Shown here one piece after another: positions 58,049-64,000 of a DNA stretch of 64,000 nt (the stretch's first letter is position 1; every line of letters starts with the position of its first letter). Both the position numbers and the translations under genes were made by a program. Below the pieces are notes generated by a model. The model had not been told where the DNA came from. It saw only the letters and a program-made list of their open reading frames with translations, and ran no database searches. This DNA is from Polychytrium aggregatum (lineage: Eukaryota > Chytridiomycota > Chytridiomycetes > Polychytriales), in contig NW_026516214.1 in assembly GCF_025602895.1 (NCBI RefSeq), forward strand, positions 372,001-436,000, given 5' to 3'.

Positions 58049-60479
58049 TCAATTCCAATTGTCCCAGTCATCCTCCCAGTCCGATTTTTTGCTGGCCGCC
58101 TGAGAGCTCCGTGACCTGGCGGCGGTGGTGGCGGCCTTTTTCGAGACAACTTGAGGTTGGATTTCGCTCTGGTAGACATCATCAACGACCGATTCTTCGT
58201 ATTGGTCGTTTTGATGAGGCTGCGAGTAATGTTGACTGAGGGATGTATCCTCGTCTCCCTGATGAGGCTGCTGGTCAAAATGAGAGCCATTGTTCCGATC
58301 ATACTGGTCTCCTCGGCTCCAGAAGTCGTCAAAGTCGTCGCCATGATCATCCGTGGGGTTATGGGTGCTAGGTGTGGATCCATATGAGGCAAACTTGCTT
58401 TCGGATCCAAACCCGGTGTACTTGCTGTCGCCGGGGCCCGTGGCCTTGGATTGGACAAACCCGGAAATGAATGACACACCTTTGCTTCCGCCCTCCGTAA
58501 CCTGTGAGTAAAGTACATCAGCATCTCCGAATTATCGTTTCGAGGGGGAATTTGGTCCATCCAGCAATAACGAGTGCAACCAAAGTCCTCGCAGTCTCTT
58601 TCCAAATGCAAGCGAGACAGCTTCTCGGTCAGCCTTCTAAATCTCTGTCTTGTGCTTCATACCTGGCGCTGGAGAGTGGATGCATAGGCGGAAATGTTTT
58701 CGCTGAAAGTAGGGTCTCGGATTGCATCAGTGGTTGGGCGAATCACCTTTTCAGTCAGAGTTTGGCCGAGAGTCTCGGCGCTCGAAAGGGCCATTTTTGT
58801 ACCCTCAGCGGCGGCAACGCCAAGCGCACCAACAGCTGTCTGAGCGGTGGAGCTGAAAAAGGACCACCCCATTGAAAGCGTGGACATAGGATCGGCCAGT
58901 ATATCGGCATTGTTACGAGAAGGAGTGGGGGCATCTGCCAAGAGCAACGTCGGAATCAATGGAGGAGCGGTGATTGCATCAGGCAAATGAAGGCGCTACG
59001 TGTGGGCAACCGCAATAGCACTCTCCATTTCATCCAAGGCGGTAGCCACATTCGATATCATCGCGAACAAATACTCGAGCTTCAGTCAAGCGGGGGGGGG
59101 TTATCTGTACATCAATCGACTCACAGCTAGAGTTTCCGAATCCAACATATCGGCCGCCCTGACTTGGGGGCAGGTTTGCAGATCGCGATTCGTTTGTATT
59201 TCCGAGTCTCTGAAACAGCATCGATACGGCCAAGCTTTAGTATGTCGGCTTTGACAGTTGCTCCGGTGGCTGGTCGTTACATAGCCTCCATTAAGGAACA
59301 GCGGGACACCCTGGACAGCAATTTACCTTGAAGTAGTCCTCATCGACCTTTGCCTTTCTGTCATTTGGATCATTACCAAAGCTGCTCTGGTTAAAGGTCG
59401 TGGCTTGGGGGGACGAGTTGCCTCGGGTGTCAGAAAATAAGGTCGCATTTGAGCGGGGAGTGGTCGATCTTGCCGTGGTTGAGCTGGGCGTGCTCGATCG
59501 CGGAGGCATTTTGAATGCTCTTCCTTCTACATCGGCGGTCAGCTGGACACATCGACAGGCCAAGTTAGCACAAGCTCTGGGGCTCACCAACTGTATAAAC
59601 GGACAGATCCATACACTACCTTTTCTTTGTAAGCTCGGGCAAATTCACTGTTGCATATGTGGTGGGCAAAGGGAAGGGTGAGTCAGCGGGCTGTTCGGAG
59701 GCAAGAGCAAGGGGCTGTATAGAGGGAGTGGCCTGCCTTTGATATTTTTCCTGGATTTATCAGAAGCCAGAATAGACAGGATGTCAGTCCTTGAGGTTGG
59801 CGATGATGTGACAGGAAGCTAGTTTCTACACTGTACATAATCCAGCAACGACAACGACAACGACAAGATTGACCCACTCACAGAGCGGCCGCAAGCATAC
59901 CTGAATCGTCATGTCCTCGTGCCAGTCTTTTTGGAACCATGTGAATTTCGTCGTCAAGTCCGGGCCGATCGAGAAGGCGATGGATCGTTCGAGAGCCAGT
60001 GTTCAAGAGGGCGGACTGGGTAAGTGACACTGCCCGCATCTGCCCTTTCAAGGTCGAGCTCCATGCGGTCGACACTCTCTAGGCTCATTAGCGTTGTACG
60101 GAAGCCGGATGTAACTGCCGTCAAGTCCGATTGCTCCTCCAGGATGCGATCCTCAACGAAAGGCGATGGTATCGCAGTTCCGTTTGCTCGAGAGCCATAG
60201 GTGACGCCAACCTGGATGAGATTTGAAAAAGTCTAGGGCTTTCTTGTTTCCACCAAGCTGCATTCGCTTGACCTGCTCGTCCGACCATTTGTCCATCGAG
60301 ACGGAGCGGACAAACGAAATGTGTGTGCCGAGCGAGCGGTGGACGCCCGAACAGTCCAAGCAAAAGAAGATGCCGTGGGTGACGGAGGCCCACTGGGGAT
60401 AGAAGGCCCCGCAATCGATGCAGGTCTTGTTGCCCTCGAGCTTGAGCAGGCTCAAGAGCGTCTGTTTGTTATCCGACAT
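58049..60479 (-). CDS. GCS1: ArfGAP (GCS1/ARFGAP1-like)
   Basis: Stimulates GTP hydrolysis on ARF at the Golgi (COPI cycle). Exons 60479-60212, 59926-59901, 59750-59737, 59647-59620, 59542-59327, 59209-59125, 58934-58663 and 58501-58049 give 453 residues. The zinc finger reads CIDCGAF then [19 protein letters not shown], with the arginine finger in [20 protein letters not shown] and the amphipathic, Ser/Thr-rich stretch [16 protein letters not shown] match the lipid-packing sensor region of ARFGAP1/Gcs1. The C-terminus ends [10 protein letters not shown], the tryptophan-acidic coat-binding tail of this family. The third exon is only 14 nt (EKYQ plus two bases) and is followed by a GC-AG intron (AAAG|GCAGGC). 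Confidence 0.93.
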
Positions 60480-61006
60480 TGCGATATGCAGATCCAGAGA
60501 TGGCCGGCGCTGGGGTCGGCAGGGCAGGAGCAACGGAGAGTGATGAGATGAGGGGCAAGGGCGATCGTGAGTGTTGCAGGGCCGCAACCAGGAGAGATGC
60601 AGAGGAGCGAGGAAGCGCCGAGGGCCGAGAGGCGAGAACGTGGATCACAAGCGCACAAGGGCCGGACAAAACCGGTGCGGGCGTCACACAGAGCGCAGCA
60701 GCCTTGCACAAATCGGGCGGCAGCAACAGTCGCTGTTGCTGCATCCACACACGCATCGACAAGCAGCACCACGCCACAGTCCTGTGTACCCGCTGCCGCG
60801 CTATTTACGGGTGGGGTGGCGCGCCGCGCAGGTCACCTGAAGTCGACTGCCGATCCCGCCTGGTTGCGTCTCCGCGCCTGGTGCACCGCCACGGCCTGCT
60901 GTCGCCTGGTCATTCTTGGTCCAGGCTCGGTGGCGATCGGCGCCAGACCATCCGCCTGCTCTTGTCTATCCGCTCCGCCATCCGAGAGTATCTGCCTTTT
61001 GCCGCC
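60480..61006. promoter_or_regulatory. Shared 527-bp region between ArfGAP and Rgd2-like genes
   Basis: Head-to-head starts suggest a bidirectional promoter. Frames open across it have no conserved sequence. Confidence 0.5.
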
Positions 61007-64000
61007 ATGCTGAGGTTCGAGGACTGGTTCTGGTCCGTCAACAACGGTGCGGCCCTCTGCTGCTCGCTGGCATATCCGAACAGCTCTGTCTCCCATGGTC
61101 TCCCCCGGCCAGCGACCCGGCAGCTTGCGTGACTGTCTCTGATTTCTCTTGCTGGCCCTCCCGACAGAGGATCCCCTCGTGGGCATCAAGAAGCTTCATG
61201 ATCACTTTAATACGGTAAAGCCACCACGGTATTTGGCAGAGCCAGGGCCGCCGTGCTGAGGACCTGTCGTCGAGCAGACCGGCAAGGCAGCCGCCGGTGT
61301 TGCCCAACAACGGCCATGGGTCTCTTGGACCAGAAGGGGCCCGCAACAGCAACGGTGGCTCTACACCTGCTCGAGCCCGACTTCTTATCAAACCCTCGAT
61401 GGGCTCGCTTTTAGGGCTTGGTTCAGATTGAGGAGCTGCTTCAGTTTCTGCGGGAGCGCATTGTGTGCGAAGAATACTACGCCTCCAAGCTGTCTGACAT
61501 TGGCAAGTCCAAATATCGAGCTGACGGATTTAGCAAGGACGACTCGCTCATCAGCGAGATCTTCAAGATCGCTAAGAGCGTATGTTTCCGAGCCGACGGG
61601 CGTTGCGGACTGGGTGGGCTCTATCTTTCTCTCGCTGTGGTCGAACCTGGTGCCGTTGGTCTTCCGAGTGCCTGCGTCCCACCATCCCTCCAGAGAGCGC
61701 CACTCGCGACTCTCAACCGACATCGGCCACCGCTGGAGGGACGCTGGGTCGTTTCTGCCTTTCTGTCCTTCGCCAGCCCTTGGTCCTTCTGGCCGCACGC
61801 CGTTGGCCGCCGCCGGTTTATAGCTGCCGTTCTTGCAAGTTGGCCGTCGCGTGTCCTCTCTCTTCTCACCGATGGTGCTCCCACACTCGGCTTACCGTTG
61901 CCGAGGTCGGCATCGACTCTGCCAAACGCCGGCCTTCCTTTTAGGAAACCGAGACGTTGTCCCAGTCGCGAAAACAAGTGTCTGCCGCTCTACATCAACT
62001 TGTACGGCTCTTGCAAAAGTACCTCGATGATAATCGAAAGGCAAGTCTGTTGCGGAAGGAGGGGATCGAGGCGACATTCAAAAAGATGGAAAAGCAGCAG
62101 ATCGAGGTCAAGATTGCCCAAGAACTGTACGAAAAGAAAAACACCATGGCCGAGTCGGAGGAGCGAAACTGGAACGAGGAAGTGTCGAGAACAGACTCGA
62201 GCGATAAATCCTCGACCGACTCGGCGCGATCACATCCGGACGAGGCTATGGTGAATGTCGGCATCTACGCTTTCCTTATCGAGGACTTTAACTCGGTCCT
62301 CGCCCTTTGCCAGAGCCAGACGCGCCAGCAGGTAAACCCACCGATCGCCTGCCAGCATAGCTAGATCTGGCATCGGACTGAACACCTGCCACAATGGAGA
62401 CACTTCGCGTTGAGAACAGTGGCAACGGCGCTAAAATTATCCCTCGGTGATATTGCCGAGGCGCAAGGCGACATCAATTAACATGGAATGTGTCTCCATC
62501 TCCTCCCTGGGGTTATTGGGACGACAGGATCTCAAAACGCTCCTCGGCACCTACAAGTCATGCTATCTGGGCCAAGATATTGTCGAGTTCACAAAGACAC
62601 AACTTGGCATTGACGACTCTGGAGCCTTGTCGATCGTCGAATATCTCGTCGCCCAGGGGTTCCTCAAGTCCGTGAGTGGCGGCAACCGCACTTCGGCACT
62701 ATTCAGCGCCCAGGCATTCTACCAGTGGAAAAAGACGGAGATCGAGACCGATGTCCTGTTCAAAAAGCTCCAGCGCGAAGCTCGGCGGGCCGATGTGGAG
62801 TATAAGAAAGCCGTCGAGGCCGCCGAAGCCACACGAATCCTACTGGAAAGCTACTGCGTCGACTACATGCATCAGATGCAGCAGCTTGAGCTCTCCAAGC
62901 TGCAGATCATGCGGAGTGTTACCAAGGGTGTTGCGGCTGCGGAGCAACTCACGGTTCCGATCATTCAGCAAGTGACCGACAAGTTGAATATTTACTTGGA
63001 AACGTTCAACCCAGAGAAAGAGCTCCAGGTAAATCACCCACGTCCTTGATTCCGCGGACCGGATGCTGGACGTCAGCCAGATACTCATAGCCTTAGATTG
63101 GCACCAATCGGATGCTATCCATCGCTGTACAACCTCGAGCAAATCGAGAACCGATTCCAAGGCACCGAGAGTTGTTTACACGAAGGCATCAAATTCGCTG
63201 AGTGGTTGTTGGCCTTGGTCCATCAGTAGTACAATGCGTATCAACGCCTGCTCCGATTATCCGCACCTTTAGGTCTTTATTGATCGTGAACGAACCGGCA
63301 CCTCTCGCGTTCCTCCTATTGTGTACCACTCCCATCACTTTGGGACTCGAGATACCTTGTTTGGCGTCTCGCTTGAAGAATCCACTGCTCACCAGCAGCG
63401 CCGTGTCCCAGATATTATTCGCAAGTGCCTGGCTGTGCTTAAAGAGCGCCAGGCGCGCGACTATGCTTCGGGCGAACTCAATCACTGGTAATTCTGCTCG
63501 GACTGTGCTGACACCACCTGGATCCTCTGCGACAAACGGTGTTCCACATATTCATGCGGCCCGAATCGCAGGATATCTAAGTAGCTCTGCCTATCGCTTT
63601 GCTCTCGTTTGATCAGGCTGGAATCCAATACCAACCTTTCGGCCGTCTGTGCCCTCCGTGGCAAGCTGAACGGCGGTCCCTTGATAACCAAAGACATCCG
63701 CAAGCTGCCTACCCAAATCCTGGTCGGGGTCCTGAAGCTCTACATGGTAGAGCTTCCCGCTTCGGTGTGCAGGTGAGCCTTTTGATTTTGATGTGGGGGG
63801 GGGTGTCGCATCGATTTTGCTCTGCTGTCTGGCTTTATCTGCACTGACATCCGTATATCAATGGCCGCAGTCACGAAATCTACGAACCCTTGAAGCTTTT
63901 ATACTTTTCCAGTAGGCCACTCTCGTTGCTATAATGAGCATGCTCATGTCGTGGCGCCCGCGCTTGACATCATTCCATCTGCTCATCTCCTGTCCACAGA
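61007..64000 (+). CDS. F-BAR/DEP/RhoGAP protein (Rgd2-like), 3' end outside window
   Basis: Probable RhoGAP acting on Rho/Cdc42 at curved cortex membranes. Well-supported exons: 61007-61046, 61168-61214, 61415-61579, 61945-62331, 62468-63028, about 63273-63487, about 63616-63774 and about 63871-63913. The F-BAR (FCH) part runs from FEDWFWSVNNEDPLVGIKKL through YYASKLSDIGKSKYRADGF. A DEP domain is inserted (LGTYKSCYLGQDIVEFTKTQ), then the F-BAR helices resume. The RhoGAP domain begins FGVSLEESTAHQQRRVPDII and continues VLKLYMVELPASVCSHEIYE. This FCH-DEP-RhoGAP order is the one I recall for yeast Rgd2. Exons near 63,090-63,235 and 63,490-63,600, including the segment with the catalytic arginine, were not resolved. 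Confidence 0.85.

Overview
The window looks like nuclear DNA of an early-diverging (zoosporic, chytrid-like) fungus. The genes are GC-rich, mostly spliced with GT-AG introns, lie on both strands and are close together. Fungal traits are a URA2/CAD protein with a dead dihydroorotase-like domain, WSC cell-surface domains and an F-BAR/DEP/RhoGAP protein of the Rgd2 type. A flightless-1/gelsolin protein and a CHERP-type splicing factor are unusual for Dikarya. No prokaryotic, organellar or viral segment was seen. Exon structures were built by hand from splice signals, reading phase and remembered family motifs. Every model described as complete has exon lengths that sum to whole codons.

Layout: a Sec7 ARF exchange factor runs off the left edge (minus). 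It is followed by a GATA factor (minus), a head-to-head pair of universal stress protein paralogs (about 8.9-11.1 kb), a CHERP-like splicing factor (minus), VPS29 (minus) divergent from a GH47 mannosidase (plus), the 7.3-kb CAD/URA2 gene (minus), a WSC-TM-SH3 surface protein (minus) divergent from a DUF1308 protein (plus), a coiled-coil ORF and a flightless-1/gelsolin gene (plus). Next come an RGS protein (minus), a sulfite oxidase (minus) divergent from a metallo-beta-lactamase of persulfide-dioxygenase type (plus), a repeat island (50.7-53.4 kb) and an 18-exon phosphopentomutase-type PGM2 gene (minus). An ArfGAP (minus) divergent from an Rgd2-like RhoGAP that runs off the right edge completes the window.

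Functional links: the sulfite oxidase/metallo-hydrolase pair could form two consecutive steps of mitochondrial sulfide oxidation. An ARF GEF and an ARF GAP, plus VPS29, represent membrane traffic. RGS, RhoGAP, WSC-SH3 and gelsolin proteins belong to signalling and cortex/actin control. Four intergenic regions between head-to-head genes are candidate bidirectional promoters.

The most unusual DNA is an imperfect ~0.68-kb-arm palindrome at 51,648-53,445. Each arm carries an identical tRNA-His(GUG) gene with its own T-run terminator, the arms differ in minisatellite copy number, and one end abuts a retroelement-like fragment. Other notable points are two GC-AG introns, a 14-nt microexon, a CCHC knuckle completed by a 30-nt last exon, and matching intron positions in the two stress-protein paralogs.
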